A stretch of DNA of 43,417 nucleotides from Bacillota bacterium. Lineage in GTDB: Bacteria > Bacillota > Clostridia > Acetivibrionales > DTU013. The stretch lies in assembly GCA_023412665.1 (NCBI GenBank), contig JAEZCA010000026.1, positions 1 to 43,417 of the forward strand. Reading direction: 5' to 3'. The translations under genes were made by a program, and so were the position numbers. This document shows positions 34,590-42,758 of this stretch, piece after piece (position 1 is the first letter of the stretch; each line of letters begins with the position of its first letter). A model generated the notes under the pieces. It did no database searches, had not been told where the DNA came from, and saw only the letters and a program-made list of their open reading frames with translations.

Positions 34590-35054
34590 ATGAACAACAA
34601 GCTGACACAGGAAAATATTAAGAAGCTTCAGGAAGAAATGGATTACAGATTAACTGTCAAAAGAGCCGAGATAGCAAGGGAAAAGGCAGTTGCCGCCGCA
34701 CATGGCGACAGGTCTGAGAATGCCGAGTACAAGGAAGCCTGCGCTAATTACCGGGAAAATGACAATAGGATACAGTACCTGCTTAGTATGATCACCACAG
34801 CGATCATAGTTGAAGACAAGAGTGATGATAAATCCGTAATGGGAGTTAACAGTAAAGCCAGGATCAGATTTGTTGAAGAAGGTGATGAGGATATCGTTAC
34901 TCTTGTGACTACTATCGATATCGATCCGGCCAACATGAAAATCAGTATCGAGTCTGATCTTGGCAGGGCATTGGATGGTAAAAAGCCCGGTGATACAGTT
35001 ACGGTCGATGCGCCGAATGGCAAATACACCATCGAGATATTGGAAATATTGTGA
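34590..35054 (+). CDS. greA: Transcription elongation factor GreA/GreB family
   Basis: The 154-residue protein binds the RNA polymerase secondary channel and stimulates cleavage of backtracked RNA. The N-terminal coiled coil carries the tip segment HGDRSENAEYKEA with acidic residues, and the C-terminal FKBP-like domain ends in PNGKYTIEILEI. Length is normal for GreA. ATG 34590 with AAAAGGG (34574-34580) 9 bases upstream is preferred over an in-frame start at 34545, which lacks a ribosome site and adds non-family residues. Divergence from canonical GreA in the middle means a GreA paralogue is possible. Confidence 0.85.
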   Translation: MNNKLTQENIKKLQEEMDYRLTVKRAEIAREKAVAAAHGDRSENAEYKEACANYRENDNRIQYLLSMITTAIIVEDKSDDKSVMGVNSKARIRFVEEGDEDIVTLVTTIDIDPANMKISIESDLGRALDGKKPGDTVTVDAPNGKYTIEILEIL

Positions 35055-35175
35055 TGTGAAGCTTTGGCCCATGTACTGAAGTGTCCGTAATATGGGTGTG
35101 CAAAAACCGATGACTTATCAGGAATGTATTTAAGTGTAACTCAGTAGGTTTTCATGCTTCAGCCCAAGTTTAGCC

Positions 35176-35204
35176 TTTACAAGCGAACACATGTTTGGTA
35201 TGAT
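35176..35204 (+). promoter_or_regulatory. lhr promoter with embedded LexA box
   Basis: TTTACA (35176-35181) and TATGAT (35199-35204) have a 17-base spacer. The entire LexA-like box lies inside that spacer. The start point would be near 35211, giving a leader of about 70 bases that holds the inverted repeat at 35222-35263. The 35055-35175 part of the gap shows nothing else clear. Confidence 0.65.
35184..35197 (+). promoter_or_regulatory. LexA (SOS) box upstream of lhr
   Basis: CGAACACATGTTTG fits the Gram-positive SOS box pattern CGAAC-N4-GTTYG-like, with the palindromic CGAAC/GTTTG arms, and compares well with the recA box at 17492. It sits between the -35 and -10 elements, where LexA binding would block RNA polymerase. 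Confidence 0.65.
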
Positions 35205-35221
35205 TTATATATCAATTTTTA

Positions 35222-35263
35222 AATACAGCTGTTTTGGTGAAAGAGTATTCTGACAGCTGTATT
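35222..35263 (+). repeat. Inverted repeat in lhr leader
   Basis: AATACAGCTGT (35222-35232) and ACAGCTGTATT (35253-35263) form a perfect 11-bp inverted repeat with a 20-base loop. The arm ends just before the lhr ribosome site (35274-35277). The same AATACAGCTG arm bounds the element at 1952-2100. Confidence 0.75.
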
Positions 35264-35282
35264 GTATTTTAACGAGGAAATT

Positions 35283-38200
35283 ATGAGTATAACAAAGCAT
35301 GTCGGTGATAATGGATGTATGAGCAGCTTCAGTTCATTGGTAAGGGATTGGTTCATCGAAAACATTGGTGAACCCAGTGAGCCGCAGAGAAGGGGTTGGC
35401 CTGAAACAGCTTCCGGAAGGAATGTGCTCATTTGTGCGCCTACCGGCTCGGGCAAAACCTTTGCTGCTTTCTTGAAATGTCTTGACCTGATCTATACGGA
35501 CAAGATTGCCCAGACTCATTCAAACAGTACCATATCTGCAGAAAAGAAGTCTGTATCGCGCAGCACTTCAAGCAACGCCGGCATAAGAATAGTTTACATA
35601 TCTCCTCTGAAAGCTCTGAACAATGACATATACAGAAATCTTGAGCTGCCCATAAAAGGCATAAAGCAAAAAGCTGAGGCTGCGGGTATAGAAATGCCTG
35701 ATATCAAGGTCTCTGTCAGGACAGGCGATACTCCTCAGAAGGAAAGGACCAGGATGGTGAAGGACCCGCCAGACATCCTTATCACAACGCCTGAGTCACT
35801 TTTTATCATGCTTACGGCAGACTCCTACCGAAAACTATTCAGTACCGTCGAATACCTGATCGTTGATGAGATACATTCCATTTGCGCAAATAAGCGGGGA
35901 GTGCATCTGTCCGTCACTATGGAAAGGCTTGAGAGGCTGGCGGGAAAGCCTTTGAAAAGAATAGGTTTGACTGCAACAGTAAATCCCCTCGAGGAGGCAG
36001 CAGGCTTTTTGAGCGGTGGAAGAAGTGTCAGCATAGTCAACTGTGATAAAAGAAGAGCCTTCGACCTTATGGTAAGCCTGCCGGTCAAGGATATGAAGGT
36101 GCTTCCTGAAAACACTGTCTGGCCGGCGATATATGCCGAACTGATGACTCTTGTAAAGGCACACAGATCGACTCTTATATTCGTAAATAACAGAAAGATT
36201 GCTGAAATGGTAGCAGCAGGGCTCAATTTGCTTGCAGATGAGACTTTTGTCAGGACACATCATGGAAGTGTATCGCGAGAAATCAGGCAGGAACTCGAAA
36301 GACAGCTTAAAGACGGAGAAATAACATGTCTGGTCGCTACATCCTCACTTGAGCTGGGGATCGATATTGGCAGCATAGACCTGGTAGTACAGATCAGTGC
36401 GCCCGGATCGGTTTCACAGGTACTTCAGAGGATCGGACGGTCTGGACACAAGCTTGACGCTGTCAGTAAGGGCGTCATCATACCAAAGACAAGAGGCGAC
36501 CTATTGGATTCATCCTTTGTTTCATATCAGGCGAGACAGTATGAAATTGAAAATATAAAGGTCCCTCAAAACTGTCTTGATATACTTGCACAGCATATCA
36601 TTTCCATTGCATGTGAGGGGGAGCAGGACAGAGCAGAGATTTACAGTGTCATCCGAAGGTCATTTCCCTACAGGGAACTTCCTGAAAAGCAGTTTGAAGA
36701 TGTTCTTCTGATGCTGTCGGACCCGTCGCCCGTCGATGCACCCGGTTCGATCAAGCCAAGGGTATATTATGACAGGGGCACAGGTAAAGTACACAGTACT
36801 CCCCTTGGTAAAAGAATGTGTGTCATGAGCGGTGGGAGCATACCTGACAAGGGCAATTACAATGTTTATCTTAATGACACCGGCATAAAGGTAGGTGAGC
36901 TTCAAGAGGAGTTCGTATTTGAAAGCAGGATGGGGGACAGGTTTTTCCTGGGCAGCTCTGTCTGGCGTATAGAAAGGATAGAAAAGGACAGGGTGATCGT
37001 CAGCCCTTCAAATGCATCAGGAGCAAAGATACCCTTCTGGATAGGCGATAAAACATTAAGGAGCTATGAAACAGGAAAGAAGCTTGGGAAATACCTGCTT
37101 AGGCTTGAAAAAGAATACGCTTCCGATGATTTTTTCGATTTTATGAATAAGGAATGTGGTCTGGACAGGACAGCTGCAGAAAACCTGAGGACTTATATTG
37201 CCGATCAACTGTCCGTCACAAGACACTTGCCTTCATCGAACAGGATCATCTGTGAGTATTTCAGCGATGAAACGGGAGACAGGCGCATAATCGTGCATAC
37301 TCCCTTTGGAGGAAGGATACATGCCCCATTGGCTGTGCTTCTCAATTCAAAGCTGTCCAGACTGCTGAACTGCCGCATGGAGTACATTTATAACAACGAC
37401 GGCATACTGTTTCATATATTTGGATATACAGGCAGACTATCAAACCTGTTTTCACTTCTGGATAGAGAAAGCATGGAGAATGAGATATTCGAGCTGCTGC
37501 CGGAGGATCCTCTTTTTAACATAAACCTGCGTTACAATCTTACTCGATCACTGCTTGTGGAAATGAATGGCTTCGGCAAAAGGAACCCGCTTTGGATACA
37601 ACGGCTCAGATGTGCCGAAACAGCAGGTCAGGTCCTAAAACAGCAGGATCACCCCACTGTTGTGGAAACCTATCGTGAATGTCTGAACGATATATTTGAT
37701 ATAAAGAGCCTTTATGAAGTTGTTGAGCAAATCAGTGCGGGAAATATTGTAGTAACGGATGTTTATTCGGAAAATGTCTCTCCATTTTCATCAGAGCTGC
37801 TGTTCAATTTCTGGCAGATTTACCAATATGCCTATGAATTGCCGGTAGCTGAGCGCAGGAATCAGCTGCTGGTCAATGACAGGGATTTTATTCAGCTTGC
37901 TGCAGGCTTGAATGCGGAGTACGAACTGCTGGATCCGAGAGCAATAATAGAAGTACAATCAGAATTGAAAAAATATAAGTATGATAGAAGATTTAAGAAT
38001 GCTGATGAATTGTATTTCTTTCTTTATTCCTTTGGAGAGCTGAAGGCCGAGCCTTATTCCACATCTGTATTTAGTGATGAAACATACGAATCCCTCGCTG
38101 TATATCTGGAGCAGTTGGAAAGACAAAGAAGGATAGTACGTACACGCATCGATAACAGCAATGATTTATACTGGATGGCGGCCGAGGATTTTCCGCTTTA

Positions 38201-39815
38201 CGCAGTCGTAGCCGGCAAGGAGTCTGAAAGCATTGTACTGAAAACAGGCCTTCCTGGAGAGGAAATGGAAGCAAGGGCTGTTGAGCTTCTGAACAGCTAT
38301 GTTTTTGCATTGTCTCCTAAGCCTGCAGATGCCGCAGTCAGGCTTATACGCCGCTGTGCCATGTTCTCGGGTCCTTTCACCTTAAATGACCTGGCTACTA
38401 AATATGATATGAAGTTCGAATATATGAATTCAGCAATTAACGTGCTTGTTTTGGGGAGAGAGATATTAAAGCTGAAGGAAGAGAACAGGCCTGAAGAAAG
38501 CATTTACTGTCATAAAAAGGTTTATGAGAGGATCAAACACAAAACCGTTCTGATTGCAAGGAGCGATATAAAGCCAAAGGCTCCGGAGGTCTATTGTTCA
38601 TATCTTCTAAACAAACAGCTGATAAGTGACCAGGTGCTTTCACCTGATGAAAGGCTGCCTGAAGTGCTGAATATCCTTAATGGACAGTATTATCCCGCCT
38701 CATGGTGGGAGGATTTTATCCTTCCTTCAAGAATTGCCGGGTATGAACAAAAGCTGCTCGATTATTTATGTGCAACAGGGATCGTGAAGTGGAGTGGAAG
38801 GCTTAACAGAAATACAAGGGAAGTCGCTTTCTTCCTTAACCGTGATGAGTATGAGCCACCTGAATATGAAAACGGCAATATGGTGGGAAATACCGCTGAA
38901 AACGATTTTACAATGGATGCCCATGAGGAAAAAATTCTCAAAATACTCGATGCAAACGGTGCCGTTTTTCTTAAAGACCTTTCCAAAAAGCTTGCTATGT
39001 CACCTGCCGATCTGCTTGCAAAAATGGAAAGGCTGCTATGGTGCGGTATTATTGCAAATGATTCTTTTTCTGTTGTAAGGTACTATATGGATAATGAAAA
39101 AAAGAACTCTCCCTGGACAAAATACAATACCTATCCCAATATGGGCAGATGGTACAGGTGCGCAGAATATAACCGCAGTATGGGCATGACAATCGAAGAA
39201 TATATAAAATACCTGCTGGAACGCTATGGTATAATTTCAAAAGAAATAGTCAATCACGAAAAAGGCCGTTATAGCTGGACCGAGACATATACATGGCTGA
39301 AAAACAACGAATTCACCAGTGGTGTTAAAAGGGGTTTTTTTGTCTCAGGTCTTTCAGCAATTCAATTTGCTCGGAACAACGATATTGAACAGATCCGGAA
39401 CATAGATATACTGCAGGACAGGGATGAATACATCACTTTGTGCAGCTGTGATCCTTCAAATCCATTCAGCGACATATTGTCAAACTCCTTCAAAGTGGCC
39501 AGACTTCAGAAACTGCCGAGCAACGCCATAGTATTCAGAAACGGTGAACCGGTTCTTGTCATACGGGAATATGGGCATATATTCCAGCCGCTTGCCGAGC
39601 AAAAGGATATACTTGAAAAGGCTGCAGCAAGTTTCATTGAAGCATATCAGAACAGAAGACTGTGGGTTGGCAAAAAGAACATATTCACTGAGTATTGGAA
39701 AGACCCTTTCGGTGATGAGTATAAAATAGAGGATTGGAATTTGTACGAGGTTCTGCTGCGTCTTGGATTTGACAGGGGCTATAGCGGCATGACACTTTGG
39801 AGAAAGGCATTGTGA
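35283..39815 (+). CDS. lhr: Lhr-type large ATP-dependent helicase
   Basis: The 1510-residue protein is a full-length Lhr-like superfamily 2 helicase. Walker A is APTGSGKT (residues 52-59), motif Ia SPLKALNND, motif II DEIH (195-198), motif VI QRIGRSGHK, followed by a winged-helix region and a long Lhr C-terminal half. Such helicases translocate 3' to 5' on single-stranded DNA and act in DNA repair. The ATG at 35283 has GAGG (35274-35277) upstream; an in-frame TTG at 35262 lies inside the leader repeat and is less likely. It is alone in its unit, between greA and ylxM. The promoter's LexA-like box suggests damage induction. Confidence 0.92.
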   Translation: MSITKHVGDNGCMSSFSSLVRDWFIENIGEPSEPQRRGWPETASGRNVLICAPTGSGKTFAAFLKCLDLIYTDKIAQTHSNSTISAEKKSVSRSTSSNAGIRIVYISPLKALNNDIYRNLELPIKGIKQKAEAAGIEMPDIKVSVRTGDTPQKERTRMVKDPPDILITTPESLFIMLTADSYRKLFSTVEYLIVDEIHSICANKRGVHLSVTMERLERLAGKPLKRIGLTATVNPLEEAAGFLSGGRSVSIVNCDKRRAFDLMVSLPVKDMKVLPENTVWPAIYAELMTLVKAHRSTLIFVNNRKIAEMVAAGLNLLADETFVRTHHGSVSREIRQELERQLKDGEITCLVATSSLELGIDIGSIDLVVQISAPGSVSQVLQRIGRSGHKLDAVSKGVIIPKTRGDLLDSSFVSYQARQYEIENIKVPQNCLDILAQHIISIACEGEQDRAEIYSVIRRSFPYRELPEKQFEDVLLMLSDPSPVDAPGSIKPRVYYDRGTGKVHSTPLGKRMCVMSGGSIPDKGNYNVYLNDTGIKVGELQEEFVFESRMGDRFFLGSSVWRIERIEKDRVIVSPSNASGAKIPFWIGDKTLRSYETGKKLGKYLLRLEKEYASDDFFDFMNKECGLDRTAAENLRTYIADQLSVTRHLPSSNRIICEYFSDETGDRRIIVHTPFGGRIHAPLAVLLNSKLSRLLNCRMEYIYNNDGILFHIFGYTGRLSNLFSLLDRESMENEIFELLPEDPLFNINLRYNLTRSLLVEMNGFGKRNPLWIQRLRCAETAGQVLKQQDHPTVVETYRECLNDIFDIKSLYEVVEQISAGNIVVTDVYSENVSPFSSELLFNFWQIYQYAYELPVAERRNQLLVNDRDFIQLAAGLNAEYELLDPRAIIEVQSELKKYKYDRRFKNADELYFFLYSFGELKAEPYSTSVFSDETYESLAVYLEQLERQRRIVRTRIDNSNDLYWMAAEDFPLYAVVAGKESESIVLKTGLPGEEMEARAVELLNSYVFALSPKPADAAVRLIRRCAMFSGPFTLNDLATKYDMKFEYMNSAINVLVLGREILKLKEENRPEESIYCHKKVYERIKHKTVLIARSDIKPKAPEVYCSYLLNKQLISDQVLSPDERLPEVLNILNGQYYPASWWEDFILPSRIAGYEQKLLDYLCATGIVKWSGRLNRNTREVAFFLNRDEYEPPEYENGNMVGNTAENDFTMDAHEEKILKILDANGAVFLKDLSKKLAMSPADLLAKMERLLWCGIIANDSFSVVRYYMDNEKKNSPWTKYNTYPNMGRWYRCAEYNRSMGMTIEEYIKYLLERYGIISKEIVNHEKGRYSWTETYTWLKNNEFTSGVKRGFFVSGLSAIQFARNNDIEQIRNIDILQDRDEYITLCSCDPSNPFSDILSNSFKVARLQKLPSNAIVFRNGEPVLVIREYGHIFQPLAEQKDILEKAAASFIEAYQNRRLWVGKKNIFTEYWKDPFGDEYKIEDWNLYEVLLRLGFDRGYSGMTLWRKAL

Positions 39816-39844
39816 TACTTTTTTATGCCGATATCAAATTTTTC

Positions 39845-39873
39845 TTGACACTATTGATCGCATCACTTAAAAT
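39845..39873 (+). promoter_or_regulatory. Promoter of the ylxM-ffh operon
   Basis: TTGACA (39845-39850, perfect consensus) and TAAAAT (39868-39873) are spaced 17 bases apart. The start point would be near 39880, inside the palindrome that follows. Confidence 0.8.
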
Positions 39874-39876
39874 AAG

Positions 39877-39900
39877 GTGTAAAGTAAAAATACTTTACAC
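39877..39900 (+). promoter_or_regulatory. Perfect palindrome between promoter and ylxM start
   Basis: GTGTAAAGTA (39877-39886) and TACTTTACAC (39891-39900) are perfect inverted arms around AAAA. It begins 4 bases after the -10 box. It could be an operator for a dimeric repressor or an RNA hairpin near the 5' end. ylxM has no ribosome site in the 10 bases between the palindrome and its ATG; the only AAGG lies just 5' of the palindrome. Confidence 0.7.
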
Positions 39901-39910
39901 ACAATAAATT

Positions 39911-40264
39911 ATGGATGAATTGTTTAAAATAAGCCTGTTGCTGGATTTCTACGGGCAGATGCTGACAAAAAGACAATATGAGATACTGGACCTGCATTAC
40001 AACAGCGATTATTCCCTTGGTGAGATCGCAGAGGAGCTCGATATAAGCAGGCAGGGTGTCTATGATAACATAAAACGCGGCAAGGCCGCGCTGTTTGATA
40101 TGGAAAACAAGCTGGGTCTTGTATCCAGATTCAGCCGACAGAAGAAAAGGACCTCTGAAATATTAGAGCTGTTGGAAAGCATTGATATTTCAGCAATGGG
40201 CGGACAGGACCGCCAACACATTGAAAAGGTCAGACTTGAGCTAAGAAGTATTATGGAGGATTGA
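39911..40264 (+). CDS. ylxM: YlxM/p13-like DNA-binding protein (UPF0122)
   Basis: The 117-residue protein is the UPF0122 family protein found before ffh in Firmicutes. It is mostly a sigma-70 region 4-like helix-turn-helix (LTKRQYEILDLHYNSDYSLG then IAEELDISRQGVYDNIKRGK, residues 18-58), followed by a helical C terminus. It is thought to influence the signal recognition particle pathway; the mechanism is not settled. The ATG at 39911 is the only sensible start (MDELFKISLLLDFYG), yet no Shine-Dalgarno sequence directly precedes it. ffh starts 3 bases after its stop. Confidence 0.93.
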   Translation: MDELFKISLLLDFYGQMLTKRQYEILDLHYNSDYSLGEIAEELDISRQGVYDNIKRGKAALFDMENKLGLVSRFSRQKKRTSEILELLESIDISAMGGQDRQHIEKVRLELRSIMED

Positions 40265-40267
40265 TAT

Positions 40268-41611
40268 ATGTCCATTTTTGAAGGACTGTCAGGAAAGCTT
40301 CAAAGCACAATAAATAAGTTTCGTGGCAAGGGCAGGGTCTCTGAAAATGATGTAAAGGAAATGATGCGCGAGATAAAGCTCGCTCTGCTTGAAGCCGACG
40401 TCAATTTCAAGGTTGTTAAGGATTTTATAAACAAAATCTCTGAACGTGCAGTAGGCCAGGATGTCCTTGAAAGCCTGACACCGGGGCAGCAGGTCATCAA
40501 GATCGTGCATGAGGAATTGATAGAGCTGATGGGCAAGGTTCCTGCAAAGGTTACTTTTGCGAACAGGCCGCCTACGGTATATATGATGGTTGGACTGCAG
40601 GGCTCAGGTAAAACAACGACCTCAGGCAAGCTTGCCAATCTTCTGAGAAAGCAGGGCAAGAGCCCGCTGCTCGTAGCATGCGACGTATACAGGCCAGCTG
40701 CTGTTAAGCAGCTGCAGGTCGTTGGAAACCAGCTGAATGTGCCTGTATTTGCTATAGAGGGCAATACTGATCCTGTCTATATTGCAAAAAAGGCGATAGA
40801 GCATGCCGCGTCAAAGCTGTACGACCTTGTAATCATTGATACAGCGGGACGTCTTCATATAAATGAAGAGCTGATGGACGAGCTTGACAATATAAAAAAT
40901 ACAGTCCATCCCCATGAAATACTGCTTGTTATCGATTCCATGACAGGGCAGGATGCTGTTAATGTAGCTGACAGCTTCAATCAGAAGCTGGGTGTTGACG
41001 GTCTCATACTCACAAAATTGGACGGAGATACAAGAGGCGGAGCTGCGCTCTCAGTAAAAGCTGTCACAGGAAAACCGATAAAGTTTGCTGCTACCGGTGA
41101 GAAGCTAAGTGATATAGAACCCTTTTTCCCGGACAGAATGGCATCGAGGATACTGGGGATGGGCGATGTGCTCAGCCTGATAGAAAAAGCCCAGGAGGCC
41201 TTTGACGAGAAAAAGGCACTCGAGCTGGAAAAGAAGCTCAGGACACAGCAATTCACATTGGATGATTTCCTCGATCAGATGCAGCAGGTCAAAAAGATGG
41301 GTCCTCTGAATCAAGTTCTTGGAATGATACCAGGAATGAATACGAAAGCGCTTCAGAATGTTGAGGTGGATGAGAAGAAGCTGGGACATGTGGAGGCTAT
41401 CATAAAGTCCATGACTGCAAAGGAAAGGAACGATCCCGGTATCATTAACGGCAGCCGCAGAAAAAGGATAGCGGCAGGCAGCGGCACTACAGTTCAGGAA
41501 GTGAACGCCCTGCTTAAGCAGTTTGAAGAAATGAAAAAAATGATGAAGATGATGAATGACATGGGAAAAAGAGGCGGCAAAGGATTAGGAAGATTCAAAA
41601 TGCCTTTTTAA
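40268..41611 (+). CDS. ffh: Signal recognition particle protein Ffh
   Basis: The 447-residue GTPase binds signal sequences and 4.5S/scRNA and docks with FtsY to target membrane proteins. The N domain covers residues 1-90 and the G domain about 91-295, with P-loop GLQGSGKTT (109-117), DVYRPAAVKQL, DTAGRLH and TKLDGDTRGG. The methionine-rich M domain carries the RNA-binding segment around SRRKRIAAGSGTTVQEVN near residue 396, followed by KMMKMM. Length is normal. It follows ylxM by 3 bases and precedes rpsP by 32 bases. Confidence 0.97.
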   Translation: MSIFEGLSGKLQSTINKFRGKGRVSENDVKEMMREIKLALLEADVNFKVVKDFINKISERAVGQDVLESLTPGQQVIKIVHEELIELMGKVPAKVTFANRPPTVYMMVGLQGSGKTTTSGKLANLLRKQGKSPLLVACDVYRPAAVKQLQVVGNQLNVPVFAIEGNTDPVYIAKKAIEHAASKLYDLVIIDTAGRLHINEELMDELDNIKNTVHPHEILLVIDSMTGQDAVNVADSFNQKLGVDGLILTKLDGDTRGGAALSVKAVTGKPIKFAATGEKLSDIEPFFPDRMASRILGMGDVLSLIEKAQEAFDEKKALELEKKLRTQQFTLDDFLDQMQQVKKMGPLNQVLGMIPGMNTKALQNVEVDEKKLGHVEAIIKSMTAKERNDPGIINGSRRKRIAAGSGTTVQEVNALLKQFEEMKKMMKMMNDMGKRGGKGLGRFKMPF

Positions 41612-41643
41612 TAAATTTCAACACCTGAGAGGAGGTGACAGGG

Positions 41644-41889
41644 ATGGCGGTAAAAATCAGACTTAAGAGAATCGGAGCAAAAAAGAATCCGTATTACAGA
41701 GTAGTTGTTGCAGATTCAAGATATCCACGCGACGGCAGGTTCATAGAGGAAATCGGAACATACAATCCATTGACTGATCCTTCTGAAATAAAGATAGACA
41801 GCGAAAAGGCTGCACAGTGGATCAAAAACGGTGCTCAGCCTACTGAAACAGTGAAGTCATTATTGAAGAAGACAGGAGTCATACAGTAA
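41644..41889 (+). CDS. rpsP: 30S ribosomal protein S16
   Basis: The 81-residue protein is bacterial S16, with MAVKIRLKRIGAKKNPYYR at the start and the DGRFIEEIGTYNPL core. The ATG at 41644 has GGAGGTG (41631-41637) 6 bases before it. CACCT (41622-41626) is complementary to AGGTG (41633-41637), so a small hairpin could mask the ribosome site. It is part of the ffh-rpsP-khpA-rimM-trmD group. Confidence 0.97.
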   Translation: MAVKIRLKRIGAKKNPYYRVVVADSRYPRDGRFIEEIGTYNPLTDPSEIKIDSEKAAQWIKNGAQPTETVKSLLKKTGVIQ

Positions 41890-41932
41890 CCGGCTTCGGC
41901 AATGTCTAGCTTTAAGGCGGGAGGTAAACGGA

Positions 41933-42163
41933 ATGAAAGAACTTCTCGAAACCATCGCAAAGTCACTTGTAGATTATCCTGATGAAGTCAGGGTCAATGA
42001 AGTGGAAAGCGAAAAAACCATCATCCTCGAGCTCAGTGTCGCCAAGGAAGACATGGGAAAGGTGATAGGCAAGCAGGGAAGGATAGCCAAGGCTATCAGA
42101 ACTGTAATAAAAGCTGCGGCCATAAAGGAAAACGTCAGGGTTGCAGTGGAGATAGTCCAGTAA
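41933..42163 (+). CDS. khpA: KH-domain RNA-binding protein KhpA
   Basis: The 76-residue protein is one KH domain with the RNA-binding loop GKVIGKQGRIAKAIR (residues 42-56). KhpA (YlqC) binds RNA, often with KhpB, and affects cell shape and division in Firmicutes. It lies in its usual place between rpsP and rimM. GGGAGG is 9 bases upstream of the ATG. A terminator starts at its stop codon. Confidence 0.94.
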   Translation: MKELLETIAKSLVDYPDEVRVNEVESEKTIILELSVAKEDMGKVIGKQGRIAKAIRTVIKAAAIKENVRVAVEIVQ

Positions 42164-42188
42164 AAAGGTGTTGCCATAACACCTTTTT
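42162..42188 (+). terminator. Rho-independent terminator after khpA
   Basis: AAAAAGGTGTT (42162-42172) and AACACCTTTTT (42178-42188) form a perfect 11-bp stem with a 5-base loop and T5 end. It overlaps the khpA stop and lies inside an otherwise conserved operon, before rimM. Confidence 0.75.
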
Positions 42189-42242
42189 ATTGCACTTTTC
42201 AGAAAATATGAGTCAGGATCAAGTGTGGAGGTACTGTGCGGA

Positions 42243-42758
42243 ATGTACGAATATCTGCAAATCGGTAAAATAGTAAATACTCATGGAATAAAGGGTGAAA
42301 TGAAGGTAATCCCGCTTACAGACGATCCAAGGCGTTTTGACGATCTGGATTGGGCCTTCATCGAGAAAGACGGCATGCAAAAATGCCGTATAGAATCAGT
42401 TAAATATTTCAAAGGATCAGTTATTATAAAGATTGAAGGCATAGATACTCCTGAGGCTGCAGCAGCTTACAGGGAACATTATTTGCTGGTAGACAGAGAA
42501 AACGCTGTAAAGCTGCCGGAAGACACATTCTTTGTCTGTGACATACTAGGCAGCAAGGTTTTTGATGAAAACGGAAGAGACCTTGGCGAGCTGAAGGACG
42601 TAATTCAGACCGGAAGCAATGATGTCTATGTGGTAAAAGGAGATTTAGGCAAGGAAGTTCTGATACCGGCATTAAAAAGTGTTGTGCGCGGTATATCACT
42701 TGATCAGAAGAGAATTGATGTAGCTATTCCGAAAGGATTATTGGATGATGAAATTTGA
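42243..42758 (+). CDS. rimM: Ribosome maturation factor RimM
   Basis: The 171-residue protein aids maturation of the 30S head, binding S19. The N-terminal RimM domain opens YEYLQIGKIVNTHGIKGEMKV, and the PRC-barrel C-terminal part contains DILGSKVFDENGRDLGEL. The ATG at 42243 is preferred over an in-frame GTG at 42225 because GGAGG (42227-42231) is 11 bases before it and would fall inside the longer product. It overlaps trmD by 11 bases. Confidence 0.94.
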   Translation: MYEYLQIGKIVNTHGIKGEMKVIPLTDDPRRFDDLDWAFIEKDGMQKCRIESVKYFKGSVIIKIEGIDTPEAAAAYREHYLLVDRENAVKLPEDTFFVCDILGSKVFDENGRDLGELKDVIQTGSNDVYVVKGDLGKEVLIPALKSVVRGISLDQKRIDVAIPKGLLDDEI

